NCBI GenBank assembly: GCA_017694835.1 | Contig: JADIMJ010000101.1 | Location: 1 to 43,373, forward strand | Direction: 5' to 3' | Source of the DNA: Candidatus Cryptobacteroides gallistercoris | GTDB lineage: Bacteria; Bacteroidota; Bacteroidia; Bacteroidales; UBA932 | DNA: 43,373 nucleotides | In this document: in pieces, positions 14,153-22,287 of the stretch | Layout: each line of letters opens with the position of its first letter | How positions within the stretch are numbered: the first letter of the stretch is position 1 | Made by a program: the position numbers and the translations under genes | Notes under the pieces: generated by a model | Database searches by the model: none | Told to the model about the DNA's origin: nothing | The model's input: only the letters and a program-made list of their open reading frames with translations

Positions 14153-16699
14153 ATGGAAGGCAACAGGACAAAGGATACTTTTCCGATACTCGGAATGAGC
14201 TGCGCGGCATGTGCGGCCAGAGTGGAAAAGACACTCAACGCACAGAAAGGCGTAATAAAGGCTACCGTCAACTATGCTGCGGCAACCGCCAATGTCGAAT
14301 ATGAATGCGACGAATGCTCGCCCGGCTCCCTCAGGAAAGCTGTGCAGGATGCCGGATATGACCTGCTCACGGACAAGAGTGAGGACATTGGGGACGAGGC
14401 GCAGAAAGCTCATGACAGGAGATATGCGCAGCTCAGGCACAGGACAGTCTGGGCCATCGCACTTGCCCTCCCCACTGCCGTAATCGGCATGTTTTTCATG
14501 GATGTCCCGTATATGAAAATCATCATGTGGCTCCTGGCCACCCCGGTAGTATTCTGGCTGGGCAGAGGATTTTTTGCCAGCGCATGGAAGCAGCTCAGGC
14601 ACAGGACAGCCAATATGGACACCCTCGTGGCAAGCAGCACCGGCATCGCCTATCTCTTCAGCGTATTCAATCTGCTGTTCCCTGATTTCTGGCTGTCACG
14701 CGGCATCGAGCCTCATGTATACTTCGAGGCATCAAGTGTCATCATAGCCTTCATCCTGCTCGGAAGACTGCTTGAAGAAAAGGCAAAGGGAAATGCGTCC
14801 GATGCCATCAGGAAACTCATGGGACTCCAGCCCAAGACAGTCACTGTGGTCATCCCCGGAGCCGGGCAGACAGACAACATGGAGACAGGAGCGAGCAGAG
14901 AGATTCCGATCAGCGCAGTCCGTCCGGGGGACATCATATCCGTCCGTCCGGGAGAGCGCGTGGCTGTGGACGGAAATGTCATTTCGGGCAGTTCCTATGT
15001 GGACGAGAGCATGCTGAGCGGAGAGCCGGTGCCTGTGGCAAAGCAGCCGGGAGCAAAGGTATTCGCAGGCACAATCAACCAGAAGGGCAGCTTCATGTTC
15101 CGCGCCGACAAAGTCGGGACCGACACCCTTCTCTCAAAGATTATTGCCATGGTCCAGGACGCGCAGGGCAGCAAGGCGCCGGTACAGAAGCTTGTTGACA
15201 GGATAGCCGCGGTATTCGTGCCGGTCATCATGGGCATTGCCTTGCTTTCGTTCATCCTTTGGGTCATTCTTGACGGAGAAAACGGCATCACCCACGGACT
15301 TCTCGCAATGGTGACGGTACTCATCATCGCCTGCCCCTGCGCCCTCGGCCTTGCCACCCCCACCGCCATAATGGTGGGAATAGGGAAAGGCGCCGACAAC
15401 GGGATACTCATCAAGGATGCGGAAAGCATTGAGACGGCAAGAAAAATAGACTCGGTGGTCCTTGACAAGACCGGCACCGTAACCGAAGGCAGACCATCGG
15501 TCACGGACATAGTGTGGAGCCGGAACGCCGAAAAAGATGCCGCAGACCTGGGGAAAATCCTGTCAGCCCTTGAAGCCCTGTCCGAACATCCCCTTGCCGA
15601 GGCAGTCGTGAAGCATCTCGGCAGGTCACCGGAAACAGTCATCAGGGATTTCGAAAGCATCACAGGAGCCGGAGTCAAAGGCAGCCATGAAGGGAGACGG
15701 TATTTTGCCGGCAACCGGAAACTGCTTGCTGACAACGGAATAGAGATTGCCCCTGACCTTGACGCCAAGGCAATGGAGTTCACGGCAGCCGCCAAAACCG
15801 TAATCTGGTTCTCTTCTGCCGAAGAAAGCCTTGCCATTGCGGCAATATCCGACAGGATAAAGGAAAGTTCCATCAGGGCAATCCGGGAATTGCATGATGA
15901 CGGCATAGAAGTGTACATGCTCACCGGAGACAATCAAGCCACAGCGGCGGCAGTTGCAGAGGCGGCCGGCATAAAACACTTCAAGGCCGAAGTCCTGCCC
16001 CAGGACAAGGCCGGATTCATAAAGGAACTTCAGAGACAGGGCCGTATTGTGGCAATGGCCGGCGACGGCATCAATGACAGTGCGGCACTTGCAACGGCCG
16101 ACCTGAGCATTGCAATGGGCGGAGGGAGCGACATCGCGATGGATGTGGCGAAGATGACAATCATTTCTTCCGACCTGACCAAGATTCCGGAAGCATTCAG
16201 ACTCTCGAAGCTCACCGTCCGCACCATAAGGCAGAATCTTTTCTGGGCTTTCATCTACAATATGATCGGAGTGCCTGTGGCTGCCGGTGCACTCTACCCC
16301 CTGAACGGTTTTCTGCTCAATCCGATGATAGCCGGGGCCGCGATGGCGTTCAGCAGCGTGAGCGTGGTAACCAACAGTCTGAGACTCAAGGGAAAACGGA
16401 CAGGTGTTGAATCAGAGAGTCATATTGAATCAGACAATCATATTGAATCACACAATCATATTGAACATATTGAAAAGGAGACAGTCATGAAAAAGGAATT
16501 CAAAGTTTCGGGCATGATGTGCAACCATTGCCGCATGCATGTGGAAAAGGCTCTCAACCGGCTTGATGGAGTAAAGGCCACAGTCACTCTTGAACCGCCT
16601 GTGGCATCGGTGGAATTCACCTCAGACAAGGTCTATACGCTTGCCGAGCTGCAGAAACAAGTCACTGACGAGGCAGGAGACTACACTCTTGAAGAGTAG
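14153..16699 (+). CDS. copA: Cu(+)-exporting P1B ATPase CopA with C-terminal CopZ-like domain
   Basis: 848 residues. An N-terminal HMA domain (GMSCAACAARVEK, Cys17/Cys20) is followed by membrane helices, an A-domain (SYVDESMLSGEP), the copper-specific CPC in ACPCALGLATP (Cys394/Cys396), the phosphorylation motif DKTGT (Asp438), an SEHPLA motif and GDGIND (637-642). It pumps Cu(I) out of the cytoplasm. Unusual: after the last helices and a His-rich linker of about 22 residues (757-778) comes a second HMA domain with GMMCNHCRMHVEKAL, resembling a free copper chaperone. That domain begins with MKKEF at Met779, preceded by a perfect Shine-Dalgarno site. The AraC-type regulator upstream probably controls it. 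Confidence 0.93.
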   Translation: MEGNRTKDTFPILGMSCAACAARVEKTLNAQKGVIKATVNYAAATANVEYECDECSPGSLRKAVQDAGYDLLTDKSEDIGDEAQKAHDRRYAQLRHRTVWAIALALPTAVIGMFFMDVPYMKIIMWLLATPVVFWLGRGFFASAWKQLRHRTANMDTLVASSTGIAYLFSVFNLLFPDFWLSRGIEPHVYFEASSVIIAFILLGRLLEEKAKGNASDAIRKLMGLQPKTVTVVIPGAGQTDNMETGASREIPISAVRPGDIISVRPGERVAVDGNVISGSSYVDESMLSGEPVPVAKQPGAKVFAGTINQKGSFMFRADKVGTDTLLSKIIAMVQDAQGSKAPVQKLVDRIAAVFVPVIMGIALLSFILWVILDGENGITHGLLAMVTVLIIACPCALGLATPTAIMVGIGKGADNGILIKDAESIETARKIDSVVLDKTGTVTEGRPSVTDIVWSRNAEKDAADLGKILSALEALSEHPLAEAVVKHLGRSPETVIRDFESITGAGVKGSHEGRRYFAGNRKLLADNGIEIAPDLDAKAMEFTAAAKTVIWFSSAEESLAIAAISDRIKESSIRAIRELHDDGIEVYMLTGDNQATAAAVAEAAGIKHFKAEVLPQDKAGFIKELQRQGRIVAMAGDGINDSAALATADLSIAMGGGSDIAMDVAKMTIISSDLTKIPEAFRLSKLTVRTIRQNLFWAFIYNMIGVPVAAGALYPLNGFLLNPMIAGAAMAFSSVSVVTNSLRLKGKRTGVESESHIESDNHIESHNHIEHIEKETVMKKEFKVSGMMCNHCRMHVEKALNRLDGVKATVTLEPPVASVEFTSDKVYTLAELQKQVTDEAGDYTLEE
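16421..16474 (+). repeat. Three 18-base tandem units encoding the His-rich linker of CopA
   Basis: CATATTGAATCAGACAAT (16421-16438), CATATTGAATCACACAAT (16439-16456) and CATATTGAACATATTGAA (16457-16474). They encode HIESDN, HIESHN and HIEHIE, putting regularly spaced His residues between the ATPase and the extra chaperone-like domain. Confidence 0.85.
16475..16489 (+). promoter_or_regulatory. Internal ribosome binding site and start codon within copA
   Basis: AAGGAG at 16475-16480, a 6-base spacer and ATG at 16487-16489, in frame with copA. Translation from here would give a free CopZ-like protein of 70 residues ending at 16699. Confidence 0.5.
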
Positions 16700-16789
16700 A
16701 GCATAACACCGTAGCGCAAAACTTCCCACAGGAGTAAAAAAGGTATAACAGTCCGTAAATCTGTTACTCCCCGATTGCTCCGGTTCCAT

Positions 16790-16797
16790 TACCTTTG
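16790..16797 (+). promoter_or_regulatory. -7 element TACCTTTG, distal promoter of the MATE operon
   Basis: Exact TAnnTTTG match. A TAACAG/CTGTTA hairpin (16745-16765) lies upstream. It overlaps a possible TTG start codon at 16800, which I reject. Confidence 0.5.
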
Positions 16798-16805
16798 CAT
16801 TGTCC

Positions 16806-16844
16806 GTTCAAAACGGAAAACAGTCTGTTCAAAACGGAAAACAG
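16806..16844. repeat. Direct repeat of 18 bases at 21-base spacing
   Basis: GTTCAAAACGGAAAACAG occurs at 16806-16823 and 16827-16844. The pair lies between two -7 elements of the MATE operon, so it may be a double regulator site. Confidence 0.75.
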
Positions 16845-16848
16845 ATTG

Positions 16849-16856
16849 TATATTTG
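16849..16856 (+). promoter_or_regulatory. -7 element TATATTTG, proximal promoter of the MATE operon
   Basis: Exact TAnnTTTG match 15 bases before ATG 16872. With initiation near 16863 the leader would be very short. Confidence 0.45.
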
Positions 16857-16871
16857 CATCCGCTGAAGAAT

Positions 16872-18305
16872 ATGATGATGTACGGACGGGACAAAAGTGA
16901 GAACAGATTGCTGAAGCTGGTGCAGGACGGTCTTCCGATGACCCTATGGCAGCAGCTTCAGCTTACTGTGCAGCTCAGTGTCCCGGCAATAATATCCCAG
17001 CTCTCGTCGATACTGATGCAGTTCATCGATGCATCCATGGTCGGCAGCCTGGGTGCGGAGGCATCTGCGTCAATCGGACTCGTGTCCACCACGACATGGC
17101 TTTTCATGGGCCTGACTACGGCCTGTGCCACAGGCTTTTATGTACAGGTATCCCATCTGCTCGGGGCCAAGGACGGCAAGAATGCAAGGGGGATTCTCCG
17201 TCAGTCAATCGTCATCTGCCTGCTGTTCAGCATAATCCTGACGGCAATCGGATGTGCGGTGAGCGGACCTCTCCCCCGCTGGCTCGGCGGAGAAGAGGCC
17301 ATACGGGCTGATGCCTCGGCCTATTTTTTCATATTCATGCTTTCACTGCCGGCAATGCAGATCAATGTCCTGGCCAGCGGCATGCTCAGGAGCGCGGGCA
17401 ACATGTATACTCCGAGCGCCCTCAATGTGCTGATGTGCCTGCTGGATATAGTCTTCAATTTCCTGCTGATTTTCCCGACAAGGGAGCTGGAGATTTTCGG
17501 ACTCGGAATCACTGTCCCGGGAGCCGGACTTGGAGTCAGGGGCGCTGCTCTCGGCACGGCTCTGGCGGCGATTGCAGTGGCTGGACTGCTGCTGAGGGCT
17601 CTCTGCCGGAAGTCCCCGCAGCTGAGGATTGACAGGGAGAGAGGCAGCTTCAGGCCGACAGCAGCCTGCATGAAAAACGCCTTCGGAATCGCCATGCCGA
17701 TGGGATGCGAGAGAATTGTGATGTGCGGAGCCCAGATAATGTCTACGGTCATCGTGGCACCCCTCGGGACCATAGCAATAGCCGCCAACGCATTTGCCAT
17801 CACGGCAGAAAGCATCTGCTATATGCCGGGATACGGGATTTCCAACGCCGCCACTACTCTTGTCGGACAGAGCATAGGGGCAAGGAGGAAAGACCTCACC
17901 TGGAGATTCGCCAACATATCCGTCATCATGGGCATGGCCGTCATGGCAGTCATGGGAGTCATAATGTATCTCGGGGCTCCGGCAATAATGAAAGCTATGA
18001 CGCCCGTACCGGAAGTGGTGGGACTGGGAGCGGAAATCCTGCGGATTGAAGCTTTCGCGGAACCGATGTACGCGGCCTCCATCGTCGCTTACGGCATATT
18101 TGTCGGAGCAGGAGACACCCTTATCCCGAGCATAATGAATCTCGGCAGCATCTGGGCCGTCAGGCTTTCCCTTGCAGCTTTCCTTGCCCCGCGGTACGGA
18201 CTTCAGGGAGTATGGACGGCAATGTGCATAGAACTTTGCGTCCGAGGAGCCATCTTCCTCGTGCGCCTCTACGGCAGGAAATGGCTTGCCCGCACAAGTA
18301 AATGA
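16872..18305 (+). CDS. MATE-family multidrug or organic-cation efflux transporter
   Basis: 477 residues from the first of three adjacent ATG codons (16872, 16875, 16878); the precise one is uncertain. Typical MATE length with about 12 hydrophobic segments in two homologous halves. Typical motifs: an N-terminal LSVPAIISQLSSILMQFIDASMVGSLG, ASGMLRSAGN in the first half and GYGISNAATTLVGQSIGA in the second. MATE proteins export drugs, toxins or metabolites by Na(+) or H(+) antiport. It heads a three-gene operon with a DUF3737 protein and a PatB-type lyase (19-base gaps both). Substrate cannot be read; context with a sulfur-amino-acid lyase may suggest a metabolite exporter (weak inference). Confidence 0.9.
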   Translation: MMMYGRDKSENRLLKLVQDGLPMTLWQQLQLTVQLSVPAIISQLSSILMQFIDASMVGSLGAEASASIGLVSTTTWLFMGLTTACATGFYVQVSHLLGAKDGKNARGILRQSIVICLLFSIILTAIGCAVSGPLPRWLGGEEAIRADASAYFFIFMLSLPAMQINVLASGMLRSAGNMYTPSALNVLMCLLDIVFNFLLIFPTRELEIFGLGITVPGAGLGVRGAALGTALAAIAVAGLLLRALCRKSPQLRIDRERGSFRPTAACMKNAFGIAMPMGCERIVMCGAQIMSTVIVAPLGTIAIAANAFAITAESICYMPGYGISNAATTLVGQSIGARRKDLTWRFANISVIMGMAVMAVMGVIMYLGAPAIMKAMTPVPEVVGLGAEILRIEAFAEPMYAASIVAYGIFVGAGDTLIPSIMNLGSIWAVRLSLAAFLAPRYGLQGVWTAMCIELCVRGAIFLVRLYGRKWLARTSK

Positions 18306-18324
18306 ACTTAGACATCATAATATC

Positions 18325-19170
18325 ATGGAGAAAATCATCAACAAGGAATTTTCAGGAGAGCGTCCGCTGTTCGGGTCGCATGACCTGCGGCTGGAAAATG
18401 TGACAATCCATGCCGGGGAATCGGCCATAAAGGAATGCACGAACATTGAAGCCGTGAATTGCCTGTTCGAGGGGAATTATCCGTTCTGGCATGTGCACGG
18501 GTTCAGGATAGACAGATGCCGCTTTGATGTGGGTGGCCGCTCCGCCCTCTGGTATTCCGACCATCTGAAAATGACCGACACTGTAATCGATGCGCCCAAG
18601 ATGTTCCGCGAAATGACAGACATTGACATCGAGAATGTGGTCATGAACGACGCAGATGAAGTGTTCTGGAGATGTGACCGGCTCAACATCAGGAATCTGA
18701 CACTGCACGGCGGCACATACCCGTTCATGTTCAGCAGCAACATTCATGTGGACGGTCTGGAAAGCGACAGCAAATATGTCTTCCAGTATGTCCGTAATGT
18801 TGAAATCCACAATGCAAAGATCACCACCAAAGATGCTTTCTGGGAAGTTGAGAATGTCACCGTATACGATTCCGAACTCAACGGCGAATATCTCGGCTGG
18901 CACTCGAAGAATCTGCGTCTGGTCAACTGCCACATCACAGGCGAGCAGCCGCTGTGCTATGCGCAGGACCTCATCCTGGAAAACTGTACCTTCGGACCGG
19001 ACTGCGACCGTGCATTCGAATACACGAGCCTCAAGGCCGACATACGGGGAAGCATAGCCAACATCAAGAACCCGATGTCCGGATATATCGTCGCAGACAG
19101 CATCGGTTCGGTCACAATCGACGAAAACATCAAGGCACCGGCCGACTGCGTGATAGAAACGAGGCAATAG
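18325..19170 (+). CDS. DUF3737 family beta-helix protein
   Basis: 281 residues from ATG 18325; an earlier in-frame codon at 18286 lies inside the transporter gene. No signal peptide. The sequence is a regular run of short beta rungs with alternating Asn/Val/Ile and Cys: LRLENVTIHAG, IEAVNCLFEGNYPFWH, FRIDRCRFDVGGRSALWYSD and so on, ending in VIETRQ. This is the DUF3737 pattern, a right-handed beta-helix-like cytoplasmic protein of unknown function. Length matches the family. It is commonly found next to PatB/MalY-type aminotransferases, as here. Confidence 0.88.
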   Translation: MEKIINKEFSGERPLFGSHDLRLENVTIHAGESAIKECTNIEAVNCLFEGNYPFWHVHGFRIDRCRFDVGGRSALWYSDHLKMTDTVIDAPKMFREMTDIDIENVVMNDADEVFWRCDRLNIRNLTLHGGTYPFMFSSNIHVDGLESDSKYVFQYVRNVEIHNAKITTKDAFWEVENVTVYDSELNGEYLGWHSKNLRLVNCHITGEQPLCYAQDLILENCTFGPDCDRAFEYTSLKADIRGSIANIKNPMSGYIVADSIGSVTIDENIKAPADCVIETRQ

Positions 19171-19189
19171 AGATTCATAATACATAATC

Positions 19190-20380
19190 ATGGTGAAATA
19201 TAATTTTGATGAACTTATAGAGCGCAGGGGCAGCGGCTCCTACAAATGGGACGGCCGCGAAGGGCAGAATATTCTTCCCCTGTGGGTAGCCGACATGGAT
19301 TTCCGCGCATGCGAACCTATTCTGAATGCCTTGCGCAAAAGAGTCGGGCACGGCATCTTCGGCTATACTAAAGTGCAGGATGAATATTATCAGGCTGTAA
19401 TCAGCTGGTTCGGCAGGCGCCACGGCTGGAAGATGGAAAAGGACTGGATAATCTACACCTCCGGTGTCGTCCCTGCCATTTCCGCCATAATCAAGGCATT
19501 CACCTGCCCGGGAGACAAAGTCTTGATACAGACTCCGGTATACAACTGTTTCTATTCCTCGATACGCAACAACGGATGCTCTTTCGCAGCCAATCCCCTC
19601 ATTCCCGGCAATGCCACGGACGAGGGGGCGTCTTCAATGATACGGTATACGGTTGACTTTGAAGACCTTGAAAGGAAGGCATCCGACCCGGCGGTAAAAA
19701 TCATGCTGCTGTGCAACCCCCACAATCCGGCAGGCCGGGTCTGGACTGCGGAAGAGCTCGCGAGGATAGGTGAAATCTGCCTCAGGAACAATGTCATCGT
19801 CGTTGCAGACGAAATCCATTGCGAACTTGTGCTCCCGGGACATGAATACACCCCTTTCGCATCCATATCCGGAGAATTCAGCCGGAACTGCGTGACATGC
19901 GTCTCGCCGAGCAAGGCATTCAACATCGCAGGCCTGCAGATAGCCAACATAGTTGCAGAGACACCTCAGATGCGGGAAAAAATCAACCGGGCCATCAACA
20001 TCAATGAAGTCTGCGATGTCAATCCTTTCGGCGTCGCCGCTCTGACGGCCGCATACAACGAGGGCGAAGAATGGCTGGAGCAGCTGTTGGAGTACATCCA
20101 TGGCAACTGGCAGTATATGAAAGGTTTCTGTGCTGAAAGGCTGCCGGAGTTCCCTCTCGCTGAACTGGAAGGCACATATCTGGCCTGGATGGACTGCCGG
20201 TGTCTCGGCATGGAGTCGGAACGGCTTGAAGAAGACCTCATTGACAAGACCGGACTCTGGCTGAACGCAGGCTCGATGTACGGGAAAGAAGGCGAGGGAT
20301 TCATGCGGTGGAACCTCGCATGCCCGAGGGCAAGACTGGCCGATGCCCTGGAACGGTTTGCAGGATATGCTCTAAAATAA
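19190..20380 (+). CDS. patB: PatB/MalY-type PLP-dependent C-S lyase
   Basis: 396 residues. Fold-type I PLP enzyme of the MalY/PatB branch, which cleaves cystathionine or cysteine conjugates to thiol, pyruvate and ammonia. Diagnostic text: LPLWVADMDF near the start, GVVPAISAIIKAF, the NPHNPAGRVW loop, VADEIHCEL, and the PLP lysine in SPSKAFNIAGLQ. The C-terminal Arg lies in RWNLACPR. No signal peptide, so cytosolic. It closes the operon with the MATE and DUF3737 genes. It could also be annotated as an aminotransferase, but the WVADMDF motif favours the lyase branch. Confidence 0.9.
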   Translation: MVKYNFDELIERRGSGSYKWDGREGQNILPLWVADMDFRACEPILNALRKRVGHGIFGYTKVQDEYYQAVISWFGRRHGWKMEKDWIIYTSGVVPAISAIIKAFTCPGDKVLIQTPVYNCFYSSIRNNGCSFAANPLIPGNATDEGASSMIRYTVDFEDLERKASDPAVKIMLLCNPHNPAGRVWTAEELARIGEICLRNNVIVVADEIHCELVLPGHEYTPFASISGEFSRNCVTCVSPSKAFNIAGLQIANIVAETPQMREKINRAININEVCDVNPFGVAALTAAYNEGEEWLEQLLEYIHGNWQYMKGFCAERLPEFPLAELEGTYLAWMDCRCLGMESERLEEDLIDKTGLWLNAGSMYGKEGEGFMRWNLACPRARLADALERFAGYALK

Positions 20381-20390
20381 TTCCCTGTGT

Positions 20391-20421
20391 CATACTTTGG
20401 CACTGTCCATACTTATCTTTG
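20391..20421 (+). promoter_or_regulatory. rtcB promoter with conserved TTTGGCA box
   Basis: TTTGGCA (20396-20402), an 11-base spacer and TATCTTTGC (-7 element 20414-20421). The inverted motif TGTCA-N6-TGGCA overlaps the upstream box. The same layout precedes the AAA+ ATPase gene at 22288. Confidence 0.6.
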
Positions 20422-20443
20422 CAGATGAACAAAAGGAAAGACT

Positions 20444-21703
20444 ATGAAGACAATTGCAAACCACGATGTGAAAATTTTCACCGACAACATAGAAGATGTC
20501 GCCATGGAGCAGATCGGAAGGCTTATGTCAATCGATGTCTTCAGCGGATGCAAGATAAGGATAATGCCTGACGTGCATGCCGGAGCAGGATGCGTCATCG
20601 GATTTACAGGAAACCTCGGGGAAAGGGTCATTCCGAATATTGTCGGGGTCGACATCGGGTGCGGCATGCTCGTACAGCCTTTCAGGGCCGGGAAAGAGTT
20701 GAACTACCATTGGCTCAATGAATTCATCCTCAAGAACATACCTTCGGGAAGAAATGTTCGGGACAACAATTTTGCCCCGCTCGGACAGCAGTACATGGAA
20801 GACTATGTCAGGTCAAAGGAATTGATCAAGGACCTGATATGCTACAGGGAAATCAAGGATTCCAAAAGGGTGCGCAGCAGCATAGGATCCCTCGGCGGAG
20901 GCAACCATTTCATTGAGGTCGACACGGACGGAGAAGGCCTGATGTATCTTGTAGTGCACACCGGGAGCCGCAACCTCGGGAAGCAGGTGGCCGACATATA
21001 CCAGAAGCTTGCCGTGAAGAACAGGAGCGGCTGGGACAGCCTCATGGAGATTCAGAACAAAATGATTGAGGAATACAAGGCCGCAGGCCGCCGCGCCGAA
21101 CTTCAGGACGCCATCAGGGAACTGCACAATTCCTTCAAGATGCGCAAGCCTGACATTCCTGCCGAGCTGTGCTATCTTGAGGGAAAATACAGGGAAGACT
21201 ATCTTCATGACATGAAGCTGTGCCAGGAATGGGCCGTCATCAACAGGAGGACGATTGTGCAGCTGCTTCTCGGGCATCTTGAAAGCTACGGGGCCATAGA
21301 CGAACTCATGGAGCCGTTTGAAAGCGTGCACAACTACATCGGTGAGGACAATATCATCCGCAAGGGCGCGATATCGGCCAGAAAGGGCCAGAAATGCATC
21401 ATTCCGCTGAACATGAGGGACGGCTCCCTCATCTGTATCGGAAAAGGCAACGAAGACTGGAATTTTTCAGCACCCCACGGAGCCGGCCGCATCATGAGCC
21501 GAAGCCGGGCATTCAATGAACTTTCAATGGATGATTTCCGGGCATCGATGTCCGGCATCTACAGCGAAACTGTCACGGAGGACACAATCGACGAATCCCC
21601 GATGGCCTACAAGCCGAAGGAAGAAATCATTGCGAACATATCAGAGACCGCGGACATAGTCAATGTCATAAGGCCGCTGTTCAATTTCAAGGCTTCGGAA
21701 TAG
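20444..21703 (+). CDS. rtcB: RtcB-family RNA ligase
   Basis: 419 residues. RtcB joins RNA 2',3'-cyclic phosphate or 3'-phosphate ends to 5'-OH ends using GTP and Mn(2+). Metal and catalytic motifs are visible: MPDVHAGAG, VDIGCGM (ligand Cys), LGGGNHF and HTGSRNLG (ligand His residues), and the guanylated His in SAPHGAGRIMSRS (His345). The length suits the shorter RtcB branch. There is no archease or RtcA gene in view. Its promoter shares a 7-base box and spacing with that of the AAA+ ATPase downstream, and a WYL regulator remnant lies between the genes, which suggests a regulated RNA-repair module. Role inferred: repair of cleaved tRNA or rRNA under stress. Confidence 0.93.
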   Translation: MKTIANHDVKIFTDNIEDVAMEQIGRLMSIDVFSGCKIRIMPDVHAGAGCVIGFTGNLGERVIPNIVGVDIGCGMLVQPFRAGKELNYHWLNEFILKNIPSGRNVRDNNFAPLGQQYMEDYVRSKELIKDLICYREIKDSKRVRSSIGSLGGGNHFIEVDTDGEGLMYLVVHTGSRNLGKQVADIYQKLAVKNRSGWDSLMEIQNKMIEEYKAAGRRAELQDAIRELHNSFKMRKPDIPAELCYLEGKYREDYLHDMKLCQEWAVINRRTIVQLLLGHLESYGAIDELMEPFESVHNYIGEDNIIRKGAISARKGQKCIIPLNMRDGSLICIGKGNEDWNFSAPHGAGRIMSRSRAFNELSMDDFRASMSGIYSETVTEDTIDESPMAYKPKEEIIANISETADIVNVIRPLFNFKASE

Positions 21704-21712
21704 CCCGAAGCC
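21691..21712 (+). terminator. Hairpin spanning the rtcB stop codon
   Basis: GGCTTCGG (21691-21698) pairs exactly with CCGAAGCC (21705-21712), and the loop holds the stop codon region. No T-run. A weak terminator or translation-end structure. Confidence 0.35.
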
Positions 21713-21760
21713 ACGGACATCCATAGGAGAGCGGCCCCAAAGGCGGAATTCCAAGGCTTG

Positions 21761-22240
21761 TCACCTGGACAGTATGATTTCCGCTATTTCCCTTATCCTG
21801 TCCCGGAGATGCCCGGGCGAGAGGACTTCAACCTCATATCCGTGGGACAGTATCTCCTGCACGAAGTCGTATGTCGGCGAGAGCCAGTATCTGAACACAG
21901 TATACTCCTCTCCCCCTTCGTTTTCTATTTCCTGCTGGGAATGGTGCAGGGGCAATGTCCTGAAATATTCCTTCTGGGTGCCGTACACTTTCAGGTCAAT
22001 GGTTTCAGGCGGGGTGTCGTCCCTTCTGATGACTCCGAAGCAGTTCCAGAAATATTCCTCGGGACTGAAATCCGTCGGCATCACAAATGTCCTCTCCGTC
22101 TGTTTCAGGCCCTGTATACGGTCCAGGGCATAGATTCGCAATGCACCGTTGTATATGTTCCTTGCAATCATATACCATCTCTGCCTGAACACTTTCACAA
22201 AATACGGCAGGATATAACAAATTTTGACATAGTGCCACAT
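21761..22240 (-). pseudogene. Remnant of a WYL-domain transcriptional regulator
   Basis: 159 codons on the minus strand from ATG 22240. The text from LPYFVKVFRQRWYMIAR through RIYALDRIQGL and the DFSPEEYFWNCFGV segment is the second half of the WYL domain and the following C-terminal extension of YafY-type regulators. The N-terminal helix-turn-helix and the first half of the WYL domain, normally about 150 residues, are missing: a stop codon lies just upstream of the ATG, and beyond it are the promoter and start of the AAA+ gene. I read it as the 3' remnant left after deletion. It could still be translated as a WYL-only protein, but no promoter element is visible. Confidence 0.7.
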
Positions 22241-22266
22241 TTTGGCATATCATCGTCATATTTTTG
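22233..22266 (+). promoter_or_regulatory. Promoter of the AAA+ gene with conserved TTTGGCA box
   Basis: TTTGGCA (22241-22247), an 11-base spacer and TATTTTTGC (-7 element 22259-22266). TGCCA-N6-TGGCA forms an inverted repeat (22233-22248) like the one ahead of rtcB. A Shine-Dalgarno AAGGAGG precedes the ATG at 22288. Confidence 0.6.
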
Positions 22267-22287
22267 CGGTAAATAAAAGGAGGATTT

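Noticed and set aside
14995..15933. 312-codon minus-strand open frame opposite copA
   Set aside because: It lies wholly within the ATPase gene, is Ser/Ala/Pro-rich and has no domain; a shadow of strong codon bias.
16800..16871. N-terminal extension of the MATE transporter from TTG 16800
   Set aside because: It would encode a 21-base direct repeat (SVQNGKQ twice) overlapping a promoter element; ATG 16872 gives the normal family start.
18352..19191. 279-codon minus-strand open frame opposite the DUF3737 gene
   Set aside because: The plus strand shows the regular DUF3737 beta rungs; the minus frame is its mirror.
20396..20423. Possible sigma-54 promoter (TGGCAC ... TTGCA) before rtcB, as in E. 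coli rtcBA
   Set aside because: The distance between the GG and GC elements is far larger than the about 10 bases needed, and the second half is an ordinary Bacteroidota -7 element; no RtcR gene is present.
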